From contig CAVVCQ010000001.1 of assembly GCA_963746805.1 (NCBI GenBank), positions 1 to 64,000 on the forward strand: a DNA stretch of 64,000 nucleotides, written 5' to 3'. This document shows, one piece after another, positions 29,117 through 37,713 of the stretch. How positions within the stretch are numbered: the first letter of the stretch is position 1; every line of letters starts with the position of its first letter. The translations under genes and the position numbers were made by a program. Below the pieces are notes generated by a model, which saw nothing but the letters and a program-made list of their open reading frames with translations, did no database searches and was not told the DNA's origin. This stretch comes from DATHTC01 sp963746805. GTDB taxonomy: Bacteria; Actinomycetota; Thermoleophilia; Gaiellales; Gaiellaceae.

Positions 29117-31033
29117 CTACGCGGTCGCGACCGCGGCGCCCGGCGTGTCCGTCGCGAACGCGCGCGGAAGATAGGACGACAGCCAGACCTCGAGCATCAG
29201 CAGCGACAGGAGCAGGCGACCGTTGCTTCCGTCCGTGCCGTCGGCGTGCGCCTGCACGAGCTTCGCGACCTCGTCGCGGTCGAGGAAGTCCGCGTAGCGC
29301 GGGTTCGGCGCGAGCAGGTAGTCCGAGATGACGCCGCTCGTCTGGGCCGCGAACCACCGGTCGACGGACGCTGCGAAGAAGCCGATCTTCGGCTTGTCGA
29401 TGATCCGGTCGGGCACGAGGCCGCGCGCGGCGTTCTTCAGCACGTACTTCGTCGTCGTCCGTCGCACCTTCATCGAGCCGGGGATCGTGGCGCAGTACTC
29501 GACGAGCTCGTGGTCGAGGAACGGCACGCGAACCTCGAGCGAGTGGGCCATCGACGCACGATCGAAGTAGTGGAGCATGTCGTCGACGAGCGCGAGCTGC
29601 GCGTCGACGTACAGCGTGGCCGGCAGCGGGTCGTCCGGGAAGCCGTCGAGCCGCGACTCGATCGCGCGGCGACCGGCTTCGCCGTCGAGCTCGGCGAGCG
29701 GCCCGCGGAAGAGGCGGTCGCGGAGCCCGTCGTCGACGCGCCCGCTCATCGCGAGCAGCCGGTCGACGGTGCCCGGCGCGGCCAGCGTCCGTGCGGCGCG
29801 CTGGATCCGGCGGGGGCCGCGCAGCGCCACCGACGTCCCGAGCTTTCGGAGCGGTGAGGGAACCCGTGCCCACGTCCCGGCGATCGCGGCCGCCTGGTGC
29901 TTCGCGTAGCCGCCGAAGAGCTCGTCCGCGCCCTGGCCCGAGAGCGCGACGGTGACGTGGCGCGAGGCAAGTTCCGAGAGCGCGAGGAAGCCGAGCGCCG
30001 AGAGGTCCGCCAGCGGCTCGTCGAGGAACCAGGCGAGCGTCTCGAGGTCGACGGCGGCGTCCGATACCGACAGCTCGAGCTCGTGGTGCTCCGTCCCGAA
30101 CGTTTCGGCGACGAGCCGCGCGTCGGCGAGCTCGTTCCGGTCGCCGTCCTCGACGAACCCGACCGAGAACGTCTTCACCGGCTCGGACATGTTCCGTGCC
30201 ATGAGCGCGACGACGAGGCTCGAATCGAGCCCTCCGCTCAACATCGCGCCGAGCGGCACGTCGCTCATCAGCCGGAGGCGCACCGACTCCTCGAGCCCGG
30301 CGAGCAGCCGCTCCTGGACCTCCGCGGTCGACTGCGTCCCGTCGGCTGCCGGCCGTGGGTACGACCAGTACGCGTCGATCTCGACCTTCCCGTCCGACAC
30401 GACGAGTCGGTGGCCGGGGAGGAGCTTCGAAACGTTCGCGAGCGGGGTCGACGGCGCGGGGAAGAAGCCGAACGTGAGGTACGCGTCGATTGCGTCGTAG
30501 TCGAGGGCGGGCTCGACGAGTCCCGAGGCGAGCAGGCTCTTCAGCTCGGAGGCGAAGACGACGAAGTCGCCGGCGCGTGCCCAGTAAAGCGGCTTGACGC
30601 CGAGCCGGTCGCGGGCGAGCACGGCCCGGCGGCGGGTCGCGTCCCACACAGCGAGGCCGAACTTCCCGCGTACGCGCTCGGGAACACCGGGGCCGAAGTC
30701 CTCGTAGACGTGCGGCAGGATCTCCGTGTCACAGCGCGTCCGAAGCGTGTGGCCGCGCGCGCGCAGATCGGCGCGCACCGAGTCATGGTTGTAGAGCTCG
30801 CCGTTCTGGATCGCCCAGACGGTCTCGTCCTCGTTCGCGAAGGGCTGGTGTCCGCCCTCGACGTCGACGATGCTGAGCCGACGGACGCCAAGCGCGATCC
30901 CGTCGGCGAGGTGGGTTCCGCGGTCGTTCGGACCACGGTGCGTCATCGCGTCCGTCATCCGGTCGAGGACGTGCTGCTCGACCGGCGCCCGCGGCGCTCC
31001 CTGGACCTGCACGACGCCACAGATGCCACACAT
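29117..31033 (-). CDS. asnB: Asparagine synthase (glutamine-hydrolysing)
   Basis: 638-aa class II amidotransferase. From the ATG at 31033 the protein starts MCGICGVV, leaving Cys2 as the N-terminal nucleophile after Met removal; an upstream frame extension is not coding. The glutaminase domain has MTHRGPNDRGTH and YNHDSVRADL. The synthetase domain has the ATP-pyrophosphatase loop SGGLDSSLVVALM near residue 265. In EPS loci such proteins often amidate uronic acids or other sugar acids instead of making free asparagine; this cannot be decided here. First gene of a six-gene minus-strand operon, divergent from the GT2 at 31207 across palindrome copy 3. Confidence 0.9.
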   Translation of the reverse strand: MCGICGVVQVQGAPRAPVEQHVLDRMTDAMTHRGPNDRGTHLADGIALGVRRLSIVDVEGGHQPFANEDETVWAIQNGELYNHDSVRADLRARGHTLRTRCDTEILPHVYEDFGPGVPERVRGKFGLAVWDATRRRAVLARDRLGVKPLYWARAGDFVVFASELKSLLASGLVEPALDYDAIDAYLTFGFFPAPSTPLANVSKLLPGHRLVVSDGKVEIDAYWSYPRPAADGTQSTAEVQERLLAGLEESVRLRLMSDVPLGAMLSGGLDSSLVVALMARNMSEPVKTFSVGFVEDGDRNELADARLVAETFGTEHHELELSVSDAAVDLETLAWFLDEPLADLSALGFLALSELASRHVTVALSGQGADELFGGYAKHQAAAIAGTWARVPSPLRKLGTSVALRGPRRIQRAARTLAAPGTVDRLLAMSGRVDDGLRDRLFRGPLAELDGEAGRRAIESRLDGFPDDPLPATLYVDAQLALVDDMLHYFDRASMAHSLEVRVPFLDHELVEYCATIPGSMKVRRTTTKYVLKNAARGLVPDRIIDKPKIGFFAASVDRWFAAQTSGVISDYLLAPNPRYADFLDRDEVAKLVQAHADGTDGSNGRLLLSLLMLEVWLSSYLPRAFATDTPGAAVATA

Positions 31034-31103
31034 CTCTCCCGCCACGCTAGCCGCGGGTGCCCGCTGGAACGACACCCGTTCGGGCAGACGTCGGACGCAC
31101 CGT

Positions 31104-31119
31104 CTAGCCATTCGGCTAG
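31104..31119. promoter_or_regulatory. CTAGCC-N4-GGCTAG palindrome, copy 3
   Basis: CTAGCCATTCGGCTAG has perfect 6-bp arms. It lies 71 bp upstream of the asnB start and about 82 bp upstream of the TAGCAT box of the divergent glycosyltransferase, so it could serve both units. Confidence 0.62.
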
Positions 31120-31193
31120 GGCCGTCGGACGCCGCTCCGACGAGTCGTCCGATGACTACTCCAATGAGGGGCGATAGCCGCCACGGTCGCGCC

Positions 31194-31199
31194 TAGCAT
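31194..31199 (+). promoter_or_regulatory. Leaderless -10 box of the GT2 gene
   Basis: TAGCAT followed by CGACGCG and the ATG at 31207. Spacing and flanking bases repeat those before the LuxR-type gene (TACGAT, CGACGTC, ATG), which supports both assignments. No clear -35 box is visible. Confidence 0.5.
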
Positions 31200-31206
31200 C
31201 GACGCG

Positions 31207-32247
31207 ATGTCAGCCAGTGCGGACCTGATTGGCGCGGACGCGCGGGTAACCGTGTTCATTCCGACGTACAACCGCGCGCGCTGGCTCGCCGGCTCGATCG
31301 AGAGTGCGCTCTCGCAGACCTACGAGGACTTCGTGCTCGTGGTCTCCGACAACGCCTCCACCGACGACACCCCGGCGGTCGTCGCGCGCTTCAGCGACCC
31401 GCGGCTCCGTTACGTCCGCCTCGAGCGGAACCTCGGGCTGAACGACCACTTCAACCGGTGCTATGCGGTCGCGACGACGCCGTACATGTTCCTGATTCCC
31501 GACGACGACCGGATGGAGCCGGATGCGCTCGAGCGGACGCTGCCGGTCCTCGACGAGAACCCTCGCGTCGCGCTCGTCCACGGGTGCGCGCGACTCGTCG
31601 ACGAGTCGGGTCGCACGATTGCCGACGCGCACCAGATGACCGGGCTCGCCGGAAGCGCGACCGAGCCGGGATCGGATTTCATCCGGCGGGCGACGAGCGC
31701 CGGCTACCGCGTGCACGCGTCGACGGCGTTGATCCGCACGGAGGCGCTGTCGGACGTACGCCTGATCGACGAGGACTTCCCGGTCACCGACGTGGGGCTC
31801 TGGAATCGAGTCGCGCTGAAGTGGGACATCGCGTTCCTGGACGCGACGCTGGCCACCGTCACGATCCACCCGGGTGCGTACACGGCGGACGGCCGCGGAG
31901 TCACGGGCGGCGGCTACGTCCAGCAGGCGGACGTCATCGAGAAGCTCCACGAGGTGAAGCTTCGGTTCGTCGACGAGAATCGGGACCGGCTCGACGACCC
32001 GGCGGAACTGCGCCGGGTCGCGCACCGCGCCATGCGCCGCGATCTCCTCGACCTCGCCGGGCACGTGACGATCCCGGAGCGTCGTGTCGTCCCGACGGCG
32101 AAGGCGCTGGTCGCGGTGGCGAGACGCGACCCGAGGGTGCTCCTCGAGCCGCGCGCGTGGCGCCTCCTCGGTGCCAGCGTCCTGGGGCGCCAGCTCGTCG
32201 AGCGACTCAAGCGGAGACACGTCGGCACCAGCCACGCGGCGATTTGA
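31207..32247 (+). CDS. Glycosyltransferase family 2
   Basis: 346-aa GT-A protein. VTVFIPTYNRARWLAGSIES, VVSDNASTDDTPAV and YMFLIPDDDRMEPD (DDD metal site) lie in the first 110 residues. The C-terminal third is helical and basic with no clear membrane span. It starts the plus-strand unit that continues with the dioxygenase and the cytidylyltransferase. Substrate unknown. Confidence 0.88.
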   Translation: MSASADLIGADARVTVFIPTYNRARWLAGSIESALSQTYEDFVLVVSDNASTDDTPAVVARFSDPRLRYVRLERNLGLNDHFNRCYAVATTPYMFLIPDDDRMEPDALERTLPVLDENPRVALVHGCARLVDESGRTIADAHQMTGLAGSATEPGSDFIRRATSAGYRVHASTALIRTEALSDVRLIDEDFPVTDVGLWNRVALKWDIAFLDATLATVTIHPGAYTADGRGVTGGGYVQQADVIEKLHEVKLRFVDENRDRLDDPAELRRVAHRAMRRDLLDLAGHVTIPERRVVPTAKALVAVARRDPRVLLEPRAWRLLGASVLGRQLVERLKRRHVGTSHAAI

Positions 32248-32288
32248 ATGACGATCACGACCGTTTCGACACCAGCAGGAGGATGCGC

Positions 32289-33209
32289 ATGAACACCGTC
32301 TACTTCGACCCAGGCTTCGACGAGAACGACCGACGCGAGCGCCTCTACCAGGGCCAGCTCATCGTGCTGGGCCCGCGCCCGAGCACCGTCGCCCTCGTCG
32401 AGCACGCGCGCGCCATGATCGAGGAGGCGTTCGGCGGCATCGACCCGGTCTCCGCGCAGTACGAGATGTCGGTCGAGCGGTACGTCGAGATCTGCGCGCC
32501 GCTCAAGCCCGCGTTCATTCACAACGACACGACGAAGGAGCTCCTTCGCAACCTCGTCGCCGACGTGCAGTGCGACCTCGACGAGACGTACATCGACGTG
32601 CCGCGCCTCCGGATGGTGACGAGCCACGGCTACCTCACGTCCGGCGTGGGGTACGCGCACCATCCGCACCGCGACACCTGGTACTCGGCGCCGTTCCAGC
32701 AGTTCAACTGGTGGCTGCCGATCTACGAGATCGAGTCCGACAGCTCCATGGCCTTCCACCCGCGTTACTGGGAGCAGCCCGTGAAGAACGGCTCGTCGGA
32801 GTTCAACTACTACGAGTGGAACAGCGTCGGCCGCAAGGACGCCGCGAAGCACGTCAAGAGCGACACGCGGAAGCAGCCGAAGCCGGAAGAGGAGATGGAG
32901 CTGGACCCGCAGGTCCGCCTCGTCACCCAGCCCGGCGGCATCGTGATCTTCTCGGCCGCGCACATGCACTCGACCGTCCCGAACACGACGGGCCGGGCGC
33001 GCTACAGCATCGACTTCCGGACCGTGAACCGCTCGGACGTCGAGGCCGGTCGCAGCGCGCCGAACGTCGACAGCGCGTGCACGGGCACGTCGCTGCGGGA
33101 CTTCGCCCGCGGGAGCGACGGCTCGCAGATGCCGGAGGACGTCGTGGCGAAGCTCGACGACGAGTCCGCCGCCCGCAGCGGCCAGCTCGTCTACGAGCCC
33201 ACGTCGTAG
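32289..33209 (+). CDS. Phytanoyl-CoA dioxygenase-like Fe(II)/2OG oxygenase
   Basis: 306 aa, no exact family name recognised, but the cupin-like core fits non-haem iron dioxygenases. HHPHRDTWYSAPFQQFNWW supplies an HxD/E-type iron ligand pair near residue 125, and GGIVIFSAAHMHSTVPNTTG followed by RYSIDFRT supplies the distal His and the 2-oxoglutarate-binding Arg near residues 218-240. Such enzymes hydroxylate small molecules or tailor sugars. The AGGAGG at 32277-32282 is 6 nt before ATG 32289; the ATG at 32283 is too close to it. It lies between a GT and the NDP-sugar genes, so action on a sugar or lipid-linked intermediate is an inference. Confidence 0.7.
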   Translation: MNTVYFDPGFDENDRRERLYQGQLIVLGPRPSTVALVEHARAMIEEAFGGIDPVSAQYEMSVERYVEICAPLKPAFIHNDTTKELLRNLVADVQCDLDETYIDVPRLRMVTSHGYLTSGVGYAHHPHRDTWYSAPFQQFNWWLPIYEIESDSSMAFHPRYWEQPVKNGSSEFNYYEWNSVGRKDAAKHVKSDTRKQPKPEEEMELDPQVRLVTQPGGIVIFSAAHMHSTVPNTTGRARYSIDFRTVNRSDVEAGRSAPNVDSACTGTSLRDFARGSDGSQMPEDVVAKLDDESAARSGQLVYEPTS

Positions 33210-33227
33210 GAAGGGGCGTTGCAGGCT

Positions 33228-34028
33228 ATGAAAGTCGCGATTCTCGCGGGAGGGCTCGGGAGCCGGATCCAGGAGGAGACGGAGATCAAGCCCAAGCCGA
33301 TGGTCGAGATCGGGGGTCGCCCGATTCTCTGGCACATCATGAAGCACTACGGCCATCACGGCTTCCACGACTTCGTGATCGCGCTCGGCTACAAGGGCGA
33401 AGTGATCAAGCGGTACATGCTCGAGTACGCGTCGCTTCATTCCGACCTGACCGTGGGCCTGAAGGACGGCAAGGTCATCTCCCGCAACGGGAACGGCTCG
33501 GAGCCCGACGACTGGACCGTCGACCTCATCGACACCGGCCAGGACACGGCGACGGGCGGGCGGATCAAGCGCCTCGCGCCGTACCTCCAGGACGGCACCT
33601 TCATGCTGACCTGGGGGGACGGCGTCTCCGACATCGACCTCGGCGACCTGCTCGCGTTCCACCGCTCGCACGGGAAGCTCGCGACGCTGACCGCCGTCCG
33701 GCCGCCGGCCCGCTTCGGCCACCTCGAGCTCGACGGCAACGCGATCCGCGAGTTCTCGGAGAAGCCCCAGCTGGGCGAGGGTTGGATCAACGGCGCGTTC
33801 TTCGTCCTCGAGCCGGAAGTGTTCGACTACGTCGAGGGCGACGACACGGCGTGGGAGCGCGAGCCGCTCGAGGAGCTGGCGCGAGACGGCCAGCTGATGG
33901 CGTACCGGCACGACTCGTTCTGGCAGTGCATGGACACGTTGCGGGACCGGAAGCTGCTCGAGGAGCTCTGGCAGAACGGCGCGCCGTGGAAGACATGGGA
34001 CGCGCAGCGGGCCGCGCTCCAGGGTTGA
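33228..34028 (+). CDS. rfbF: Glucose-1-phosphate cytidylyltransferase
   Basis: 266-aa nucleotidyltransferase. MKVAILAGGLGSRIQEETE is the RfbF form of the pyrophosphorylase loop, KPKPMVEIGGRPILWHIMK follows, and LTWGDGVSDID carries the metal-binding Asp. GFHDFVIALGYKGEVIKRY is typical of CTP:glucose-1-phosphate enzymes. The product would be CDP-glucose, precursor of 3,6-dideoxy and branched sugars. No CDP-glucose 4,6-dehydratase is seen in the window, so the next step must be encoded elsewhere or differ. Confidence 0.9.
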   Translation: MKVAILAGGLGSRIQEETEIKPKPMVEIGGRPILWHIMKHYGHHGFHDFVIALGYKGEVIKRYMLEYASLHSDLTVGLKDGKVISRNGNGSEPDDWTVDLIDTGQDTATGGRIKRLAPYLQDGTFMLTWGDGVSDIDLGDLLAFHRSHGKLATLTAVRPPARFGHLELDGNAIREFSEKPQLGEGWINGAFFVLEPEVFDYVEGDDTAWEREPLEELARDGQLMAYRHDSFWQCMDTLRDRKLLEELWQNGAPWKTWDAQRAALQG

Positions 34029-34029
34029 C

Positions 34030-34045
34030 CTAGCCACACGGCTAG
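34030..34045. promoter_or_regulatory. CTAGCC-N4-GGCTAG palindrome, copy 4
   Basis: CTAGCCACACGGCTAG has perfect 6-bp arms. It begins 2 bp after the cytidylyltransferase stop, centre 64.5 bp upstream of the TAGCAT box at 34102-34107. This distance is almost the same as at copy 1 (63.5 bp). Confidence 0.62.
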
Positions 34046-34101
34046 AGCGACGCCGGAGGCGGTCTACTCGCGGGAGGGGTGCTGTGGCGGCGGCGCGCTA
34101 C

Positions 34102-34107
34102 TAGCAT
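34102..34107 (+). promoter_or_regulatory. -10 box of the NDP-sugar operon
   Basis: TAGCAT followed by CGAGAG, like the boxes at 31194 and 62168. Transcription from here gives a leader of about 60 nt to the ATG at 34174, or is nearly leaderless for the GTG at 34117. Confidence 0.45.
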
Positions 34108-34173
34108 CGAGAGCGGGTGTTGGTGTCGACGGTGGTCGACAGTGAGCGACGAAGAAGGAGTGCGGCAACAGCG

Positions 34174-35220
34174 ATGCGAGTGCTCGTAACGGGACATGAC
34201 GGCTACATCGGCAGCGTGCTCGTACCGCTGTTCGTCGAGGCGGGGCACGACGTGGTCGGCCTCGACACCTATCTGTACGAAGGCTGCCTGCTCGGCCCGG
34301 ACGTGGCCGAGCCCGTGCGGTCCATCCGCAAGGACATCCGCGACGTCGTCGTCGAGGACGTCGAGGGATTCGACGCGGTCGTCCACCTCGCGGCGATCTC
34401 GAACGACCCGCTCGGCGACTACCGCCCGGAGACGACCTACGACATCAATCACCTCGGCGCGGCCCATCTGGCCCGGGTCGCCAAGGAGGCGGGAGTCGAA
34501 CGCTTCCTCTTCTCCTCGTCCTGCAGCTTGTACGGGGCCGCCGGCGACGACTTCCTCGACGAGAGCGCTGCGTGGAACCCCGTCACGCCGTACGGACGCT
34601 CCAAGCTCCTCGCCGAGCAGGACATCGCGGAGCTGGCGGACGACGCGTTCTCACCGACCTTTCTCCGCAGCGCGACGGCGTACGGTGCTTCGCGACGGCT
34701 CCGCGGGGACCTCGTCGTGAACAACCTCGTCGGCCTCGCGCTCACGACCGGCGAGGTGCTGATGAAGAGCGACGGCACGCCGTGGCGGCCGATCGTCCAC
34801 ATCGAGGACATCTCGCGCGCCTTTCTCGCCGCGCTCGAGGCGCCGCGCGAGGTCGTCCATCTCGAGGCGTTCAACGTCGGTCGGACCGACGAGAACTTCC
34901 GCATCCGCGAGATCGCCGAGGTCGTCGCGGACGTCGTCCCGGACAGCACGGTTCGCTACGAGGACGGTGCCCAGCCGGACGCGCGCTGCTACCGCGTCGA
35001 CTGCGAGAAGATCCGCGAGCGGCTTCCCGCGTTCCAGCCCCAGTGGACCGTTCGACGCGGCGCGGAGCAGGTCTACGGCGCGTTGCTCTCGGAGCAGCTG
35101 ACGGCCGAAGACTTCGCGAGCTCGCGCTTCCTCCGGATCAAGCGGGTGAAGGAGCAGCAGGAGTTCGGACGGCTGGGTGACGACCTGCGCCCGATCCAGC
35201 CGGTCGGGGTCGGCGCGTGA
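34174..35220 (+). CDS. NAD-dependent epimerase/dehydratase
   Basis: 348-aa extended SDR enzyme. MRVLVTGHDGYIGSVLVPL is the NAD-binding start (TGxDGYIG, as in many NDP-hexose reductases and epimerases). FSSSCSLYGAA and YGRSKLLAEQ give Ser and the YxxxK pair. ATG 34174 has AAGGAG 12 nt upstream; GTG 34117 would add 19 Arg-rich residues. The next gene starts inside its stop (GTGA). It heads the operon of three C-methyltransferases, aminotransferase and acyltransferase and probably performs epimerisation or 4-keto reduction of the branched sugar. Confidence 0.87.
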   Translation: MRVLVTGHDGYIGSVLVPLFVEAGHDVVGLDTYLYEGCLLGPDVAEPVRSIRKDIRDVVVEDVEGFDAVVHLAAISNDPLGDYRPETTYDINHLGAAHLARVAKEAGVERFLFSSSCSLYGAAGDDFLDESAAWNPVTPYGRSKLLAEQDIAELADDAFSPTFLRSATAYGASRRLRGDLVVNNLVGLALTTGEVLMKSDGTPWRPIVHIEDISRAFLAALEAPREVVHLEAFNVGRTDENFRIREIAEVVADVVPDSTVRYEDGAQPDARCYRVDCEKIRERLPAFQPQWTVRRGAEQVYGALLSEQLTAEDFASSRFLRIKRVKEQQEFGRLGDDLRPIQPVGVGA

Positions 35221-36488
35221 GCGTCGACGTCCGAGTGGAGCCGGAAACCGGCGAGGCTCCGGCGAGGTCGCCGTCGTGCCGCTCGTGCGGTGCCGGCGAG
35301 CTGCAGTCGTTCCTCTCGCTCGGGCAGGTGCCGCTGCCGGACGCACTCCTGCGGCCCGATCAGCTCGACGGCCACGAGCCGCGGTTCCCGCTCGACGTCG
35401 CCTTTTGCCGCGCGTGCACGTTGGTGCAGATCCTGGAGGAAGTACCGCCGGAGCAGCTCTTCGTCGACAACTACCTCTATTTCTCGTCGTTCTCCGACGG
35501 CCTGATGCGGCACGTTCGCGAGTACGCCCAGCGCATGATCGAGGAGCGCGCGCTCGGCCCCGAGTCGCTGGTCGTCGAGATCGCCTCGAACGACGGGTAC
35601 CTCCTCCGGAACTTCGTGGAGCGCAACGTGCCGGTCCTCGGGATCGACCCCGCCCCGGACCAGGCCGCCGCCGCCGAGGCTGCCGGCGTACCGACGCTGC
35701 GCGAGTTCTTCGACGCCGATCTCGCGCGGCGGCTCCGCAGCGAGGGGCGGCAGGCGGACCTGATCGTCGCGAACAACGTCATGGCGCACACCCCGACGCT
35801 GAACAGCTTCGCCGAGGGACTCTCGATCCTGCTCGCCGAGGACGGGCTCGCGACGATCGAGAACACGTACGTCAAGGACCTGATCGACCACTGCGAGTTC
35901 GACACGATCTACCACGAGCACTTCTGCTACTTCTCGTGCTCCGCCGTCGACGCGCTGATGCGGCGCCATGGGCTGGTGCTGACCGCGGTCGAGCACTTCC
36001 CGACGTTGCAGGGCGGCACGTTGCGATGGCACGTCACGCACCGCGGCCCGGTGGAGGAGTCCGCGAAGGCGTACCTTCGCGCCGAGCGCGAGCAGGGCGT
36101 CGACGACTTCGGCTACTACGAGCAGTTCGGGCGGAGGGTCGAGTCGATCCGTGCGCAGCTGCTGGCGCTGCTCGGCGACCTCCATGCAGGCGGAGCGTCG
36201 ATCGCCGCCTACGGCGCCGCGGCGAAGGGGAGCACGCTCCTGAACTACGTCGGCATCGGCCCCGACCTCGTCGACTTCGTCGTCGACAGGAACGTCCACA
36301 AGCACGGGTTGCACATGCCCGGCGTGCACCTCCCGATTCGGGACACGTCTGCGCTGCTCGACGACCGGCCGGATTACGTGCTCCTCCTCGCCTGGAACTA
36401 CCTCGACGAGGTCCTGCGCCAGCAGGCCGACTACGTCGAGGGCGGGGGACGCTTCATCGTCCCCGTCCCGGACCCGAGGATCGTGTGA
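35217..36488 (+). CDS. NDP-hexose C-methyltransferase-type protein 1
   Basis: 423 aa with the three-part build of sugar C-3 methyltransferases such as TylC3. An N-terminal zinc site (CRSCGAGELQSFLSLGQVPL … CRACTL; Methyltransf_13) comes first, then the SAM domain with LVVEIASNDGYLLRNFVERN and ANNVMAHTPTLNSF, and the C-terminal Methyltransf_14 domain with YGAAAKGSTLLNYVGIG. IYHEHFCYFSCSAVDAL carries the conserved YxEH catalytic region. GTG start overlapping the upstream stop. Of the three tandem paralogues this one keeps the family pattern best. Confidence 0.88.
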   Translation: MSVDVRVEPETGEAPARSPSCRSCGAGELQSFLSLGQVPLPDALLRPDQLDGHEPRFPLDVAFCRACTLVQILEEVPPEQLFVDNYLYFSSFSDGLMRHVREYAQRMIEERALGPESLVVEIASNDGYLLRNFVERNVPVLGIDPAPDQAAAAEAAGVPTLREFFDADLARRLRSEGRQADLIVANNVMAHTPTLNSFAEGLSILLAEDGLATIENTYVKDLIDHCEFDTIYHEHFCYFSCSAVDALMRRHGLVLTAVEHFPTLQGGTLRWHVTHRGPVEESAKAYLRAEREQGVDDFGYYEQFGRRVESIRAQLLALLGDLHAGGASIAAYGAAAKGSTLLNYVGIGPDLVDFVVDRNVHKHGLHMPGVHLPIRDTSALLDDRPDYVLLLAWNYLDEVLRQQADYVEGGGRFIVPVPDPRIV

Positions 36489-37711
36489 CGGGACAGGGAC
36501 TCGTCGAGACCGTCGTCCTGCCGACGGACACGGGCCACGGTGCTTGTCCGAGCTGCGGCTCGACGCGCCTCGAGCCGTTCCACGAGCAGGACGCGGTGCC
36601 GGTGCACAGCTGCCGGATCGTCGACACGCTCGAGGAGGCGCTCGCGTTCCCGCGCGGTGAGCTGCGTCTCGCGTTCTGCCACGCCTGCGGCTTCATCACG
36701 AACACCGCCTTCGACTCGTCGCTCCAGGACTACGGCGTCGCGTACGAGGAGACGCAGGGCTTCTCGCCGACCTTCCGCGCGTTCGCGCGCGACCTGGCGC
36801 TCCGGTGGATCGACCGGAACGACCTGCGCGACAAGGACCTGCTCGAGATCGGCAGCGGCAAGGGGGAGTTCCTGACGCTCATGTGCGAGCTCGGCGACAA
36901 CCGGGGCACAGGCATCGACCCCGCCTTCGTCGCCGAGCGCCTCGAGAGCGAGGCGGCCGGGCGGATGACGTTCATCCGCGACCTCTACGACGAGCGCTAC
37001 GCGCACCTTCGCGCGGACGCGGTGATCTGCCGGCACACGATCGAGCACATCGCCCCGGTCGGCGAGTTCCTCGCGCTGATCCGGCGGACGATCGGCGACC
37101 GCCGCGACACCGCCGTGCTCTTCGACCTGCCGGACGTCCTCCGCGTCCTGCGCGAGCCTGCGTTCTGGGACGTCTACTACGAGCACTGCTCGTACTTCAG
37201 CGCCGGGTCGCTGGCCCGGCTGTTCCGGCGCAGCGGCTTCCGCGTGGTCGCGCTCGAGCGGGACTACGACGACCAGTACCTGGTCCTCGACGCGTTCCCG
37301 GGCGGCGACGGCGGCTCCGGCCCACTGCCCCTGGAGGAGACGCCCGAGGAGCTCCATGAGGACATCGCCGCATTCCGGCGGAGCTTCCTCGCGACGACCG
37401 GCCGGTGGCGGGACCTGCTGGCGCAGGCGCGGGCGGACGGCCGGCGGACGGCGATCTGGGGGGCCGGATCGAAGGGCGTCGCCTTCCTCACGGCGGTCGG
37501 CGTGCAGGCGGACGTGGCATACGCCGTGGACGTCAATCCGTACAAGCAGGGGAAGTTCCTGGCAGGGAGCGGCCTGCGCGTGCTCGGCCCAGCGGATCTC
37601 GTCGCCGAGCCGCCGGACGTCGTCGTCGCGATGAATCGGGTCTACCTCGAGGAGATCCGACACGACCTGGACACCCGCGGCATGGAGCGGACGACGCTCC
37701 TCGGCGTCTGA
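36485..37711 (+). CDS. NDP-hexose C-methyltransferase-type protein 2
   Basis: 408 aa, GTG start overlapping the previous stop as GTGA. The zinc N-terminus (CPSCGSTRLEPFHEQDAVPV … CHACGF) is followed by LLEIGSGKGEFLTLMCELG (motif I), ICRHTIEHIAPVGEFL and VYYEHCSYFSAGSLARLF. The C-terminal half has IWGAGSKGVAFLTAVGVQ. Motif I here is a standard GSGKGEF, unlike the ASNDGYL of protein 1, so the two are diverged paralogues and not a recent copy. Probably acts on another position or another sugar. Confidence 0.85.
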   Translation: MTGQGLVETVVLPTDTGHGACPSCGSTRLEPFHEQDAVPVHSCRIVDTLEEALAFPRGELRLAFCHACGFITNTAFDSSLQDYGVAYEETQGFSPTFRAFARDLALRWIDRNDLRDKDLLEIGSGKGEFLTLMCELGDNRGTGIDPAFVAERLESEAAGRMTFIRDLYDERYAHLRADAVICRHTIEHIAPVGEFLALIRRTIGDRRDTAVLFDLPDVLRVLREPAFWDVYYEHCSYFSAGSLARLFRRSGFRVVALERDYDDQYLVLDAFPGGDGGSGPLPLEETPEELHEDIAAFRRSFLATTGRWRDLLAQARADGRRTAIWGAGSKGVAFLTAVGVQADVAYAVDVNPYKQGKFLAGSGLRVLGPADLVAEPPDVVVAMNRVYLEEIRHDLDTRGMERTTLLGV

Positions 37712-37713
37712 GC

